In this document: in pieces, positions 27,658 through 38,458 of the stretch
Layout: each line of letters opens with the position of its first letter
How positions within the stretch are numbered: the first letter of the stretch is position 1
Assembly: GCF_018612875.1 (NCBI RefSeq)
Contig: NZ_JAGGRI010000004.1
Coordinates: 124,001-188,000, forward strand
Length of the DNA: 64,000 nucleotides
Reading direction: 5' to 3'
DNA from: Lysobacter sp. ISL-50
Lineage (GTDB): Bacteria; Pseudomonadota; Gammaproteobacteria; Xanthomonadales; Xanthomonadaceae
Made by a program: the position numbers and the translations under genes
The notes under the pieces: model-generated
Seen by the model: the letters and a program-made list of their open reading frames with translations, nothing else
What the model was told of the DNA's origin: nothing
The model's database searches: none

Positions 27658-28983
27658 ATGCCCCGGTTCGATCGTCTGCCGCTCCCGCTGTCCGTGCTGG
27701 CCCTGTGTCTGGCCGCCGCGTTGCCCGTGGCCGCGTCGGCGCAAGCCGCCGATCCGGCCGGCACCGCCCAGGCCGCGCAACAGGTGCAGGCGCAGGTCGT
27801 GGCCTGGCGCCGCGACATTCACCAGCATCCCGAACTGGGCCAGCACGAAGTGCGCACGGCCAAGCTGATCGCCGATCAGTTGCGCAAACTCGGCCTGCAG
27901 CCGCGCACCGGCATCGCCCACACCGGCGTGACCGCGGTGCTCAAGGGCGGCAAGCCGGGGCCGAGGATCGCCATCCGCGCCGACATGGACGCGCTGCCGG
28001 TGACCGAACCGGCCGGGCTGGCGTTCGCGTCCAAGGTCAGCGCCGACTATCGCGGCCAGCCGGTCGGCGTCATGCACGCCTGCGGCCACGATGCCCACGT
28101 GGCGATCCTGCTCGGCGTGGCGACGGCGCTGGCGGCGCAGAAGGATCAGCTGCCGGGCGAGGTGATGTTCGTGTTCCAGCCGGCCGAGGAAGGCCCGCCG
28201 ACGGCGGGCGAGCCGTTCGGCGCCAAGCTGATGCTCGACGAGGGCGTGTTCAAGGATTTCAAACCCGAAGCCGTGTTCGGCCTGCACGTATGGGCCGGCC
28301 TGAACGTCGGCCAGGTCGGTTATCGCAGCGGGCCGATGCTGGCCAGCGCCGACGAATGGAGCCTGACCGTGCGCGGCAAGCAGACCCACGGTTCGCGGCC
28401 GTGGGACGGCGTGGACCCGATCACCGTCGGCGCGCAGATCCTGCTCGCCAGCCAGAGCCTGATCGCGCGCCAGGTCAACATCGCCGCGACGCCGGTGGTG
28501 CTGACCGCCGGCCAGTTCAACAGCGGCGTGCGTTTCAACATCATTCCCGACGAAGCCCGGCTGGTCGGCACCCTGCGCACCTTCGACGCCGGCGTGCGCG
28601 AGGACGTGATCGCGCGCCTGCGCCGCACCGCCGACGACTACGCGCACGCGGCCGGCGCCACCGCCGAGTTGCAGGTGGTCAACAACGCGCCGGCCACCGT
28701 CAACGACCCGGCGCTGACCCGGCGCGTGCTGCCCTCGCTGCAGCGCGCGGCCGGCGAGAGCAATGTCGCCGAGTCCGGACTGGTGACGGTGGCCGAGGAC
28801 TTCTCGCAGTTCGCCAACACCGTGCCGGGCTTCTATTTCTTCGTCGGCTCCACCGCGAAGGGAACCGACGCGGCGAAGGCGCCGATCAACCATTCGCCGA
28901 ACTTCATGCTCGACGAAGGCGCGCTGGAAGTCGGCACCCGGAGCATGCTGCAGGTCGCGCTGGATTACCTGCACGGGCCTTGA
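27658..28983 (+). CDS. Exported M20-family amidohydrolase, copy 1
   Basis: A 441-aa metallo-hydrolase of the hippurate/IAA-amino-acid hydrolase group with a signal peptide (about 1-30). Metal ligands are in GVMHACGHDAH and FQPAEEGPP, with the late NHSPNF His. The dimerisation domain has TVRGKQTHGSRPWDGVDP and FNIIPDEARLVGTLRTFD. It cleaves N-acyl amino acids or similar amides, presumably in the periplasm or outside. It is a paralogue of the next gene, with closely matching motifs in the same order. Start at the ATG at 27658, after GGAG. Confidence 0.92.
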   Translation: MPRFDRLPLPLSVLALCLAAALPVAASAQAADPAGTAQAAQQVQAQVVAWRRDIHQHPELGQHEVRTAKLIADQLRKLGLQPRTGIAHTGVTAVLKGGKPGPRIAIRADMDALPVTEPAGLAFASKVSADYRGQPVGVMHACGHDAHVAILLGVATALAAQKDQLPGEVMFVFQPAEEGPPTAGEPFGAKLMLDEGVFKDFKPEAVFGLHVWAGLNVGQVGYRSGPMLASADEWSLTVRGKQTHGSRPWDGVDPITVGAQILLASQSLIARQVNIAATPVVLTAGQFNSGVRFNIIPDEARLVGTLRTFDAGVREDVIARLRRTADDYAHAAGATAELQVVNNAPATVNDPALTRRVLPSLQRAAGESNVAESGLVTVAEDFSQFANTVPGFYFFVGSTAKGTDAAKAPINHSPNFMLDEGALEVGTRSMLQVALDYLHGP

Positions 28984-29147
28984 GGCAGGGACGAAACCGC
29001 GTTGTGGCGCGATGCATTCATCGCGGACGGCGCGGTGGGCGATGTGAATTCTTCGCCCGCCACCATTGCATTCGCGCTGTTGCGGCTGAGGTTGCGGCTG
29101 CCGGCGAGGTTGGTTGGACGTGTGCCGACATTCTCTCCCGCCGTCAT

Positions 29148-29274
29148 TCCCGAGAACGCAGGAATGACGGTCTGGAAAGGTGGCGCTGAAGTCTCTGGAT
29201 TCCCGCCTTCGCGGGAATGACGACCTGGAAAGATGGCGCTGAAGTCTCTGGATTCCCGCCTTCGCGGGAATGAC
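29148..29274. repeat. 53-bp REP-type tandem repeat, about 2.5 copies
   Basis: The unit holds the hairpin ATTCCCGCCTTCGCGGGAAT plus the spacer GACCTGGAAAGATGGCGCTG. Complete units recur at a 53-bp spacing, with the shared motif starting at 29193 and 29246. A diverged hairpin starts the array at 29148. The rest of the 28984-29442 gap shows no gene. The same unit recurs at 40.3 kb. Confidence 0.88.
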
Positions 29275-29442
29275 GGCGTTCAGGCGGCGCGGGAAAAGGT
29301 GGGACGGCAAATCGTGCAGGCGCAAGCGGGCGTGTCGCGTGTCCGCGCCCCGGCCGCGAGCCCCCAAAGCCGACCAACGTCGCGCATCCCCATCCCGCCC
29401 CCATCGGCTAGCATCGGACCTTTCCCGCCCGGAGTCCCGTCG

Positions 29443-30777
29443 ATGAAGCGTCCGCTGTCCGTCGCGTTGCGTTGCGCCCTGAGTTTCAGCGTCCTCGCCG
29501 CCCTGCCGCTGGCCGCCGCCGCGCAATCGGGCGAACGCCCCGAGGTCGCCTCGGCCGCGGCCAAGGTCAAGGCCGACGTGGTCACCTGGCGCCGCGACTT
29601 CCACGAGCATCCGGAGCTGTCCAACCGCGAGGAACGCACCTCGGCCAAGGTCGTCGAGCATCTGCGCAAGCTCGGCCTGAAGCCGCGCACCGGCATCGCC
29701 CGCCACGGCGTGGTCGCGATCATCGAAGGCGGCAAGCCCGGCCCGAAGATCGCCCTGCGCGCCGACATGGATGCGCTGCCGGTGACCGAGCAGGTCGATC
29801 TGCCGTTCGCGTCCAAGGCCACCGCGACCTTTCGCGGCGAAACCGTCGGCGTCATGCACGCCTGCGGCCACGACGCCCACACCAGCATCCTGCTCGGCAT
29901 CGCCGACGCGCTGGTGGCGATGAAGAAGGACCTGCCGGGCCAGGTCATGCTGGTGTTCCAGCCGGCCGAGGAAGGCGCGCCGGCCAACGAGGAAGGCGGC
30001 GCCTCGCTGATGCTCAAGGACGGGCTGTTCAAGGACTACAAGCCCGAGGCCATGTTCGGCCTGCACGTGTTCTCGACCCTGCCGGCCGGCCAGCTCGGCG
30101 TGCGCCAGGGGCCGCTGATGGCGGCGTCGGATCGTTTCAGCATCAAGATCAAGGGCCGCCAGACCCACGGCTCGGCGCCGTGGGCCGGCGTGGACCCGAT
30201 CGTCGCCGCGGCCGACGTGATCGGCAGCGCGCAGACCATCGTCAGCCGCCGCACCAACATCGCCAAGCTGCCGGCGGTGGTGACCTTCGGCGCGATCAAG
30301 GGCGGCATCCGCTACAACATCATTCCCGACGAAGTGGAGATGGTCGGCACCATCCGCACCTTCGACGAAGGCATGCGCCAGGCGATCTTCAAGGACCTCA
30401 AGAACGTCGCCGAGCACGTCAGCCTCGCCCACGGCGCCCACGCCGAAAGCCAGGTGCCCGATCAGGACGGCAACCCGGTCACCTACAACGATCCGGCGCT
30501 GACCGCGCGCATGCTGCCCAGCCTCAAGGCCGTGGCCGGCGACAAGAACGTAATCGAGATGCCGCTGGTGATGGGCGCGGAGGATTTCTCCTACTACGCC
30601 AAGGAAGTGCCGGCGATGTTCTTCTTCGTCGGCGCGACCGAGCCGGGCGTGGATCCGTCCACGGCGCCCAGCAATCATTCGCCGAAGTTCAAGCTCGATG
30701 AGAGCTCGCTGGATGTGGGGCTGCGGGCGATGCTGCAGGTGACGTTGGATTATTTGAATGGGTCCAAAGCAGGTTGA
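29443..30777 (+). CDS. Exported M20-family amidohydrolase, copy 2
   Basis: A 444-aa paralogue of the preceding M20 enzyme, with a signal peptide (about 1-27). Metal-site motifs are GVMHACGHDAH, FQPAEEGAP and NHSPKF; the lid domain has IKGRQTHGSAPWAGVDP and YNIIPDEVEMVGTIRTFD. It differs from copy 1 in the substrate-pocket loops (for example QVPDQDGNPVTYND). The pair probably arose by duplication and may handle different N-acyl substrates. Start is the ATG at 29443, after GGAG. Confidence 0.92.
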   Translation: MKRPLSVALRCALSFSVLAALPLAAAAQSGERPEVASAAAKVKADVVTWRRDFHEHPELSNREERTSAKVVEHLRKLGLKPRTGIARHGVVAIIEGGKPGPKIALRADMDALPVTEQVDLPFASKATATFRGETVGVMHACGHDAHTSILLGIADALVAMKKDLPGQVMLVFQPAEEGAPANEEGGASLMLKDGLFKDYKPEAMFGLHVFSTLPAGQLGVRQGPLMAASDRFSIKIKGRQTHGSAPWAGVDPIVAAADVIGSAQTIVSRRTNIAKLPAVVTFGAIKGGIRYNIIPDEVEMVGTIRTFDEGMRQAIFKDLKNVAEHVSLAHGAHAESQVPDQDGNPVTYNDPALTARMLPSLKAVAGDKNVIEMPLVMGAEDFSYYAKEVPAMFFFVGATEPGVDPSTAPSNHSPKFKLDESSLDVGLRAMLQVTLDYLNGSKAG

Positions 30778-30818
30778 GAGGGCCTGGCGTTCTCGAACAC
30801 CGGCGAACACGAATCTTT

Positions 30819-31068
30819 GCCCCCTTTGGAAAAGGGGGCGAGCGCCCGGCGAAACCGGCTCAGCTGGACTTGGATCGGAGCGCGGGGGATTTGCTCTTGG
30901 CGGTGACACGCTGCGATCGGAACGCAAAAGCAAATCCCCCCTAGCCCCCCTTTTTCAAAGGGGGGAACTGTTCGACAGCGGCGGGGAAATCGCCGGCGGA
31001 CACGAATCTTTGCCCGGCGGAACCAGCTCAGCTGGGTTTAGATCGGAGCGCGGGGGATTTGCTCTTGC
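30819..31068. repeat. Composite CCCCCTTT element plus a partial tandem duplicate
   Basis: A full asymmetric copy at 30819-30968 is followed by a second, shorter copy of its left part (about 30996-31068). The shared sequence runs from CACGAATCTTTGCCC through CGGAGCGCGGGGGATTTGCT. The duplicate lacks the CCCCCTTTGG-AAAAGGGGGC hairpin. It fills the gap between the second M20 gene and queF. Confidence 0.82.
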
Positions 31069-31102
31069 CGATCCCCCCACCCGAAGCAGCTAAAATCGCC
31101 CC

Positions 31103-31915
31103 ATGACCACGCATGACCTCCCCCTCGGCCGCCACGTCGATTACCCGCGCGAGTACGACGCCTCGCTGCTGTTCCCGATCGCCCGCTCGCTCGGCCGCGC
31201 TCACATCGGCCTGAGCGACGACGCCCTGCCGTTCACCGGTTTCGACCGCTGGAACGCTTACGAACTGAGCTGGCTCGATGCCCGCGGCAAGCCGCGCGCG
31301 GCCACCGCGACGGTGACGGTGCCGGCCGGGTCGCCGCACTTGATCGAGTCCAAGTCGCTCAAGCTCTACCTCAACTCGTTCAACTCGACCCGCTTCGACA
31401 GCGACGAAATCGTGCGCGCGACCATCGCCGCCGACCTGTCCGCGGCCGCCGGCGCCCCGGTCGAGGTCGCTTTCGGCCTGCCGTCCATCGGAAATAACGA
31501 CGGCGCCGAGTCGATCGACGAGCTCGACGTGGCCATCGACGACTACGGCCCGCCCAACGCCGGCCACCTGCGCGCCGACCCCGGCGCGATCGTCGAAGAG
31601 ACCCTGACCAGCGCCCTGCTCAAGTCCAACTGCCCGGTCACCGGCCAGCCCGACTGGGCCCGCGTGATCGTCGCCTACCGCGGCCCGCGCCTGGATCGCG
31701 CCGCGCTGCTGCGCTATCTCATCTCGTTCCGCGATCACGCCGAATTCCACGAACAATGCGTCGAACGCATCCATTCCGACCTGCAACGCCACGCCCGGCC
31801 GCAATGGCTGTCGGTGGAAGCGCGCTACACCCGGCGCGGCGGTCTGGACATCAATCCGTGGCGCGGCAGCCACGGCCTGGCGCCGCCGCCGGCGGGTCGC
31901 GACGAACGGCAGTAA
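31103..31915 (+). CDS. queF: NADPH-dependent 7-cyano-7-deazaguanine reductase QueF
   Basis: A 270-aa enzyme that reduces preQ0 to preQ1 in queuosine synthesis. It is the long, two-domain (E. coli-type) form. Motifs: [17 protein letters not shown] (QueF signature), the nucleophilic Cys and nearby Asp in [14 protein letters not shown], and the C-terminal [15 protein letters not shown]. Start is the ATG at 31103. No other queuosine genes are nearby, and no preQ1 riboswitch is evident in the short leader. Confidence 0.95.
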   Translation: MTTHDLPLGRHVDYPREYDASLLFPIARSLGRAHIGLSDDALPFTGFDRWNAYELSWLDARGKPRAATATVTVPAGSPHLIESKSLKLYLNSFNSTRFDSDEIVRATIAADLSAAAGAPVEVAFGLPSIGNNDGAESIDELDVAIDDYGPPNAGHLRADPGAIVEETLTSALLKSNCPVTGQPDWARVIVAYRGPRLDRAALLRYLISFRDHAEFHEQCVERIHSDLQRHARPQWLSVEARYTRRGGLDINPWRGSHGLAPPPAGRDERQ

Positions 31916-32072
31916 TCGCGCTCGCACAGGCCCTGCACACGGCTTGTGCCAGGGAGCGGTTCACGGAATTCGCTCATTCAGTTTCGTCATGAAAGTTCAC
32001 GCGGGCGCTATGTCTTTTTAACAAGCGCCATGTCATGTTCCGTTCCGCCACTTCGGCAGGAGCCCTCAACCC

Positions 32073-32381
32073 ATGACTACCCCGGACAAGAAAGCCGATT
32101 TTTCCGATGTGCAAGGCGGAGCGTCGAGCACGGACGAGATCAAAGAGAAAGCCGATTTCAGCGACGTGCAAGGCGGCGTGAGCTCGACCGACGAAATTAC
32201 CGGCGGTGGCGAGCAGACCTACACGGTCGAGAAGGGCGACACGCTTTCGCATATCGCCAAGCAGTTCTACGGCAAGTCGAGCAAGTGGAACGCGATCTTC
32301 GAAGCCAATCGCGACCAGCTCGACGACCCCGACAAGATCCAGCCCGGCCAGGTTCTCAAGATTCCCGCCGCCAGCGACTGA
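32073..32381 (+). CDS. Small LysM-domain protein with a duplicated motif
   Basis: A 102-aa protein. The C-terminal half is one LysM domain ([19 protein letters not shown], then [12 protein letters not shown]), close to the LysM of E. coli YgaU/Kbp, but no BON domain is present. The N-terminal half contains two near-identical copies of [10 protein letters not shown] followed by SSTDEI. There is no signal peptide, so the protein may be cytoplasmic, as YgaU-type proteins are. AGGAG precedes the ATG. It lies 50 bp before the next lipoprotein gene and may be cotranscribed with it. Confidence 0.85.
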   Translation: MTTPDKKADFSDVQGGASSTDEIKEKADFSDVQGGVSSTDEITGGGEQTYTVEKGDTLSHIAKQFYGKSSKWNAIFEANRDQLDDPDKIQPGQVLKIPAASD

Positions 32382-32431
32382 TCGCGCGTGCGTTTCAACA
32401 TCACCTACTTCGTCTTTTCAGGAGATCCACC

Positions 32432-32944
32432 ATGCTGATCCGCAATCGCACGCATTACGCCGTCGCTGCCGCCCTGGTCGCCGCGCTGGCGCTGGCCGGC
32501 TGCAAGAAGAAGGAAGAGCCGGCTCCCACGCCGCCGCCCGCCGCCGAAACCCCGGCTCCGGCGCCCGCCCCGGCCGAGCCCGCTCCGATGCCCGCCGCGA
32601 CCGCAAGCGTCGCCAGCGTGGACCTGGGCAGCGCGATCGGCGCCGACAAGAAGGTCTCCGCGGCCGCCGCCTCGTTCAAGCCGAAGGACACGATCTACGC
32701 CTCGGTCTCCACCAGCACCTCCGATCCGGCCGCAACCGTTCCGACCAAGCTCGGCGCCAAGTGGACCTTCCAGGACGGCCAGACCGTTCACGAAGACCCG
32801 GCCGCCGACGTGCAGGCCACCAACGGCGGCGTGACCGAGTTCCACATCAACAGCCCGAAGGGTTTCCCGGAAGGCAAGTACAAGGTCGAAATCACTCAGG
32901 ACGGCAACGTCGTCCAGACGAAGGAATTCGACGTCAAGAAGTAA
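32432..32944 (+). CDS. Pro/Ala-rich lipoprotein, function unknown
   Basis: A 170-aa protein with a signal peptide and lipobox LALAGC followed by KKKEEP, so it is probably lipid-anchored. Residues 28-60 are a Pro/Ala-rich linker. The C-terminal domain (about 65-170) has an Ig-like beta pattern: DTIYASVSTSTSD, AKWTFQDGQTVHED and PEGKYKVEITQDG. Similar small lipoproteins are widespread in Xanthomonadaceae without an assigned role. The ATG at 32432 follows AGGAGA, and a strong terminator follows. Confidence 0.78.
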   Translation: MLIRNRTHYAVAAALVAALALAGCKKKEEPAPTPPPAAETPAPAPAPAEPAPMPAATASVASVDLGSAIGADKKVSAAAASFKPKDTIYASVSTSTSDPAATVPTKLGAKWTFQDGQTVHEDPAADVQATNGGVTEFHINSPKGFPEGKYKVEITQDGNVVQTKEFDVKK

Positions 32945-32976
32945 GGCTCTCTCCGCCACTATGGGCGGGCAAGCCC

Positions 32977-33008
32977 AGGGCGCGGCTACATGCCGCGCCC
33001 TTTTTTTG
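32977..33008 (+). terminator. Rho-independent terminator after the lipoprotein gene
   Basis: Stem AGGGCGCGG and CCGCGCCCT, followed by a run of T residues from 33001. Confidence 0.9.
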
Positions 33009-33069
33009 TCTGCGTTTCGGGCGCCGCAACGTCGCTCAATACCCAAGCACATCCCGAACCCCCAAGGCA

Positions 33070-33201
33070 GTTCCCCCCTTTGGAAAAGGGGGGCAGGGGG
33101 GATTCAGCTTTTGCTTCGCCGCAAAGCAAATCCCCCGCGCTCCGCTTTACCCCGCGAAACGAAACCTGCGCCGGGCGCTCGCCCCCTTTTTCAAAGGGGG
33201 C
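33070..33201. repeat. Composite CCCCCTTT/AAAGGGGG element, inverted asymmetric copy
   Basis: A 132-bp copy in the opposite orientation to the one at 27.4 kb. It starts GTTCCCCCCTTTGG and ends with GCCCCCTTTTTCAAAGGGGGC. The GCGCCGGGCGCTCG and CAAATCCCCCGCGCTCCG blocks match the inner parts of the other copies. Confidence 0.84.
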
Positions 33202-33231
33202 ATAGTTCGCGCGCCGCCGTCCCCGACCACG

Positions 33232-33629
33232 TCACTCCCCCGACGGAAACTCTCCGTCCACATACAGCCATCGCCCCTCGACCCGCTCGAACCGGCTGAC
33301 CTCATGCAAACGCACCGCCGAACCGCCGCCGACGCGGTAGCGCGCGACGAACTCGACCACCGCGGCATCGCCCTGAGGCCGTGCGCCCTCACCTGCAACC
33401 CCAGCCAACGCACCGCCGGGTCGAAATCCAACTGCGCCGGGCAGGTCCGCGGATGCCAGCTGGCCCGCAGATAGTCCGCATCGCCCAGGACATAGGCGCT
33501 GTAGCGCGAGCGCATCAGGGCCTCGGCCGACTCCGCCGCCGCCCCGCCATGCAGCCGCCCGCAACAGGCGGCATAGCGGCGCGACGGGTCGCAGGGACAG
33601 GCGGCGGGCGGATCGGTTCGGGCGCTCAT
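33232..33629 (-). pseudogene. YchJ-family SEC-C protein, interrupted by a -1 frameshift
   Basis: Reading from the ATG at 33629, the first 80 residues match the YchJ family: a [17 protein letters not shown] zinc motif, [18 protein letters not shown] and [20 protein letters not shown]. The family sequence then continues in another frame: [37 protein letters not shown], ending at 33232. The switch falls at about 33390/33391 and is explained by the loss of one base, for example GTGGAG becoming GTGAG. Either the gene is broken or the assembly has an error. Read in the first frame, the protein would run on into repeat DNA. Confidence 0.85.
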
Positions 33630-33700
33630 GACGGTATTTTCAGCGCAGACACGCCGCTGCGACTACCATGCGCGTCCCCACCCGCTGCCCGAGTCCCGCC

Positions 33701-34408
<708 letters not shown>

Positions 34409-34561
34409 GCGCACTGGCGGGCCGCAACATCGGTCGAGTAGGGTTCGCGCACGTTTCGGCCTGCTCGCGATGTTCATAAGCGCGATCGCGGTGGTCAAAT
34501 ACCTGCGACAAAGCTGACCGCCGCCGCATCGACGGACACCACGACTTCGGTCCATCGCGCC

Positions 34562-34999
34562 ATGCCCACCCCTCATCCCTGCCTGAGCTGCGGCGCCTGC
34601 TGCGCCCACTTCCGCGTCGCCTTCCACTGGAGCGAAACCGACGCCTGCGAAGGCGGGATCACGCCGAGCGCGCTGACCGAAACCCTCGACCCGCACCGCG
34701 TGGTCATGCGCGGCACCTACGGCGGCCAGAGCGTGCGCTGCGAGCAACTGCGCGGCGACATCGGCGTGGACGCGCATTGCGGCGTCTACGCGCTGCGGCC
34801 GTCTCCGTGCCATGCGCTCAAGCCGGCGTGGGAAGACGGAACCGCGAGTCCGCAGTGCGACAAGGCGCGGGCGGCGCATGGGATGGCGCCGTTGACGCCG
34901 GCTGTCTGGAACTCGCTGAGCGGCGACGCGGGCACTGCCGTTGAGATCGCCGCGGCCGCGCGCTTGCCGGACCGGATGCACGATCAGGAAAGTACCTGA
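34562..34999 (+). CDS. YkgJ-family cysteine cluster protein
   Basis: A 145-aa protein with the N-terminal cluster CLSCGACCAHF and further Cys in RCEQL, HCGVY and PSPCHALKP, typical of the YkgJ/zinc- or iron-chelating UPF0153 family. Its biochemical role is not established. It has no membrane segment. It is likely expressed on its own; about 150 bp separates it from the SEC-C gene. Confidence 0.88.
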   Translation: MPTPHPCLSCGACCAHFRVAFHWSETDACEGGITPSALTETLDPHRVVMRGTYGGQSVRCEQLRGDIGVDAHCGVYALRPSPCHALKPAWEDGTASPQCDKARAAHGMAPLTPAVWNSLSGDAGTAVEIAAAARLPDRMHDQEST

Positions 35000-35238
35000 A
35001 GCCATAGCCAGCGCAGCGTCGATCCGAATGCTTCTTCGCCTTCGCGGTGAGCGGTTACCGCCGCTGCCGGTACTCAACGCATTGATCGCGGCGGCGCCTG
35101 CACGAGACGCATCGCGTCGTCGCGGTTGATCGCCGCGGGTGGTTCCACTCCAACGCACGTATCTGCGCTCGGCTCGATGGCTTTCGGCGCGGAACTCATC
35201 ATTCCACCGCGCCGCCCAGCCTCATACCGCCCGGGTCT
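35000..35238. other. Region upstream of icd
   Basis: No gene is evident in this part of the 356-bp gap; I saw no repeat or hairpin of note. Confidence 0.5.
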
Positions 35239-35267
35239 TTGCCTCGCCCCGTCCGAACCGCGACAAT
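35239..35267 (+). promoter_or_regulatory. Candidate sigma-70 promoter of icd
   Basis: TTGCCT and GACAAT separated by 17 nt, giving a leader of about 80 nt. This is a consensus-based prediction only. Confidence 0.35.
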
Positions 35268-35355
35268 GGCGGGCCGGGTCGCAGCGCCATCGCGTCCCGC
35301 AAGGACCCTGCTCCGCCCCGTGCGCCCGCGCCCGGAGGCCCCACTGGAGATCGTA

Positions 35356-36684
<1,329 letters not shown>

Positions 36685-36711
36685 CCGGGCGCTGGACGAT
36701 CGAGACAAAAC

Positions 36712-36740
36712 AAAGGGCGCTTCGGCGCCCTTTGTTTTTT
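36712..36740 (+). terminator. Rho-independent terminator of icd
   Basis: Stem AAAGGGCGC, loop TTCG, GCGCCCTTT, then GTTTTTT. Confidence 0.92.
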
Positions 36741-36783
36741 GCGGCGATGCGGCGCCGTCACGACCCGATCGACACCGCCCCGG

Positions 36784-37083
36784 TCACATGGTGCGTTTGC
36801 ACTGATCGAATTCGGCCTGCAAGGTCGATTTGAAAATGTCGTCGCTGCCGGATTCCATTTCGGCATTGAGCCGGTTCATATCGTGCTTGGCCGAAGCGGC
36901 GCTGGCGAAGCAGGGGCAGAAAGACGCGATCTGCCGAGCGCTGAGGTTCGTCCGGTTTTGCAGGCGCCGCTCGCAGGCGCGCAGGAACGCGGCCTTGGCG
37001 TCCTGCGCGGACGGCGGCGGCGGCTGGGAACACGCGGTGAGCGCAAGCGCCGCGGCCGCGAATACGATCGAGCGATAGTTCAT
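36784..37083 (-). CDS. Small lipoprotein, function unknown
   Basis: A 99-aa protein with a signal peptide and lipobox LALTAC. Four further Cys (ACERRL, FCPCF, QCKRTM) in about 55 residues could form two disulfides. No family is recognised. The ATG at 37083 has GGAG a few bases upstream. It lies 92 bp after the DUF4344 gene on the same strand and may share its transcript. Confidence 0.75.
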   Translation of the reverse strand: MNYRSIVFAAAALALTACSQPPPPSAQDAKAAFLRACERRLQNRTNLSARQIASFCPCFASAASAKHDMNRLNAEMESGSDDIFKSTLQAEFDQCKRTM

Positions 37084-37175
37084 TCTCTACTCCAAGGTGC
37101 GGGGGCCGCGGCGTCCGGATTCAGACCGCGGCGGCGCGAAGCTTACGTCACCGATGCAGTCCGGCGAAGCATCGC

Positions 37176-38189
37176 TCAGCGCGCATCGGCCGCGTTCCGA
37201 TTCTGCGCCTGCTTGCGTTCGATCTCCTCGATCCTGGCCTGCTCTTCCTCCGCGCTCATGCGGTGCCTGGGCGCGATGTGCGGCTCGATCAGGCGCATCC
37301 AGTTGCGGGTGATCCGCCGGCTTTCTTGCGCGCACCGCAGCGCGCGCGCCGCGGGCAGGCGGCCGCTGGCGACGATGCTCGGGTACTTGCCCGGGTCGCT
37401 GCCGTAGACCATGCACTGCAGGTTGAAGAAACGCTGCGCGCCGACCGAATGCTCGTCGGCGTAACGGGCCATGTCGTGCTGGCCGTCGTCGGTGATCAGG
37501 AAGAAATTCGACGCCAGCTGCAGCTTCCGCGCGATGTCGCCCCGCGATTCGTCGGTGCTGACGAACGACAGCATCAGCGTGGTCGCCAGCTGGTCCACCG
37601 CGTCTTCCTCGCGTCCGGTCGTGGGCAGGTCGAGCAGATCGACCAGGGCGTGGCCGGTTTCGTGCAGCAGCAGGAAGCGCAGGTTCGCCAGCAGGTAATC
37701 GAGCTGGTCGCGGGCGCTGCCGCCGTTGGCCTGGGCGATCGCCAGGCCCTGGCGCACCAGCAGTTCCAGCATTTCGTAGCACAGGACGATATCGCCCTTG
37801 TCGCGGTCGTAGAAGATGTTGACCGTGTCGCATTGCGCGGCGACGTAGTTGACCGGACGCGGCAGCATCAGCCAACCGTCGAGCTGATCGATCTCGGGCA
37901 GTTGCCGCAGCACGTCGATCTTGCGCGCCATGTCGTACATCGCCAGCAGATCGGGATCGCGCGGCGGCTGGTAGCTGTAGGTGAAGTGAGTGCCGTCGGC
38001 TGGTTCGAACGGCATCGTCGCCGCGACCGGGGCGATCACGGGGTCCGCTTTGGCGAGATCGACCGGCTTGGGCTGCGCCACGACAGCCGTGGGCGGCGCC
38101 TGGGTTCGTTGCCAGATCGTGTAGCCCCAGATCGAACAGACCGAGATCAGGGCCGCGGCCAGAATGCCGATGAGGATCTTCTGCAGCAT
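37176..38189 (-). CDS. DUF4344-type membrane-anchored metallopeptidase
   Basis: A 337-aa protein with one N-terminal transmembrane helix (about 5-25) and an extracytoplasmic domain. The zinc motif HETGH is at 176-180, with REEDAVDQLAT downstream supplying a probable third ligand. Family features include DTVNIFYDRDKGDIVLCYE and FFLITDDGQHDMARYADEHS before a Cys pair. The C-terminus is a charged helix (MSAEEEQARIEEIERKQ). The physiological substrate is unknown. Start is the ATG at 38189; the longer open frame upstream overlaps the divergent promoter region. Confidence 0.84.
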   Translation of the reverse strand: MLQKILIGILAAALISVCSIWGYTIWQRTQAPPTAVVAQPKPVDLAKADPVIAPVAATMPFEPADGTHFTYSYQPPRDPDLLAMYDMARKIDVLRQLPEIDQLDGWLMLPRPVNYVAAQCDTVNIFYDRDKGDIVLCYEMLELLVRQGLAIAQANGGSARDQLDYLLANLRFLLLHETGHALVDLLDLPTTGREEDAVDQLATTLMLSFVSTDESRGDIARKLQLASNFFLITDDGQHDMARYADEHSVGAQRFFNLQCMVYGSDPGKYPSIVASGRLPAARALRCAQESRRITRNWMRLIEPHIAPRHRMSAEEEQARIEEIERKQAQNRNAADAR

Positions 38190-38458
38190 GGAATGGCTCT
38201 GGTCTGGACTGACGCGGGACAGCGGCCCCGGCTGCGAGCGCAAAGACACGCGCGACGACTGGCCTCGGCGATGCGGTCCGGGCCATGGCGGCCGGATATG
38301 TCCCCATCGGGCCGTTCCTGTCGGCGCGGGTTGCGTCCTTGCACCTTCGGCCGGATGGTAACGCGATAGTCGCGCGCGCGGCATCGTTTTGGCGCATCGC
38401 CACTGCGCGACCGCTTGCACCCGCTGGACGCCCCACGCCGCCGCCGTACACTGCGGCC

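Noticed and set aside
27379-30933. 1184-aa minus-strand open frame across both M20 genes
   Set aside because: It crosses repeats and a REP array and mirrors two clearly real genes; no domain is visible.
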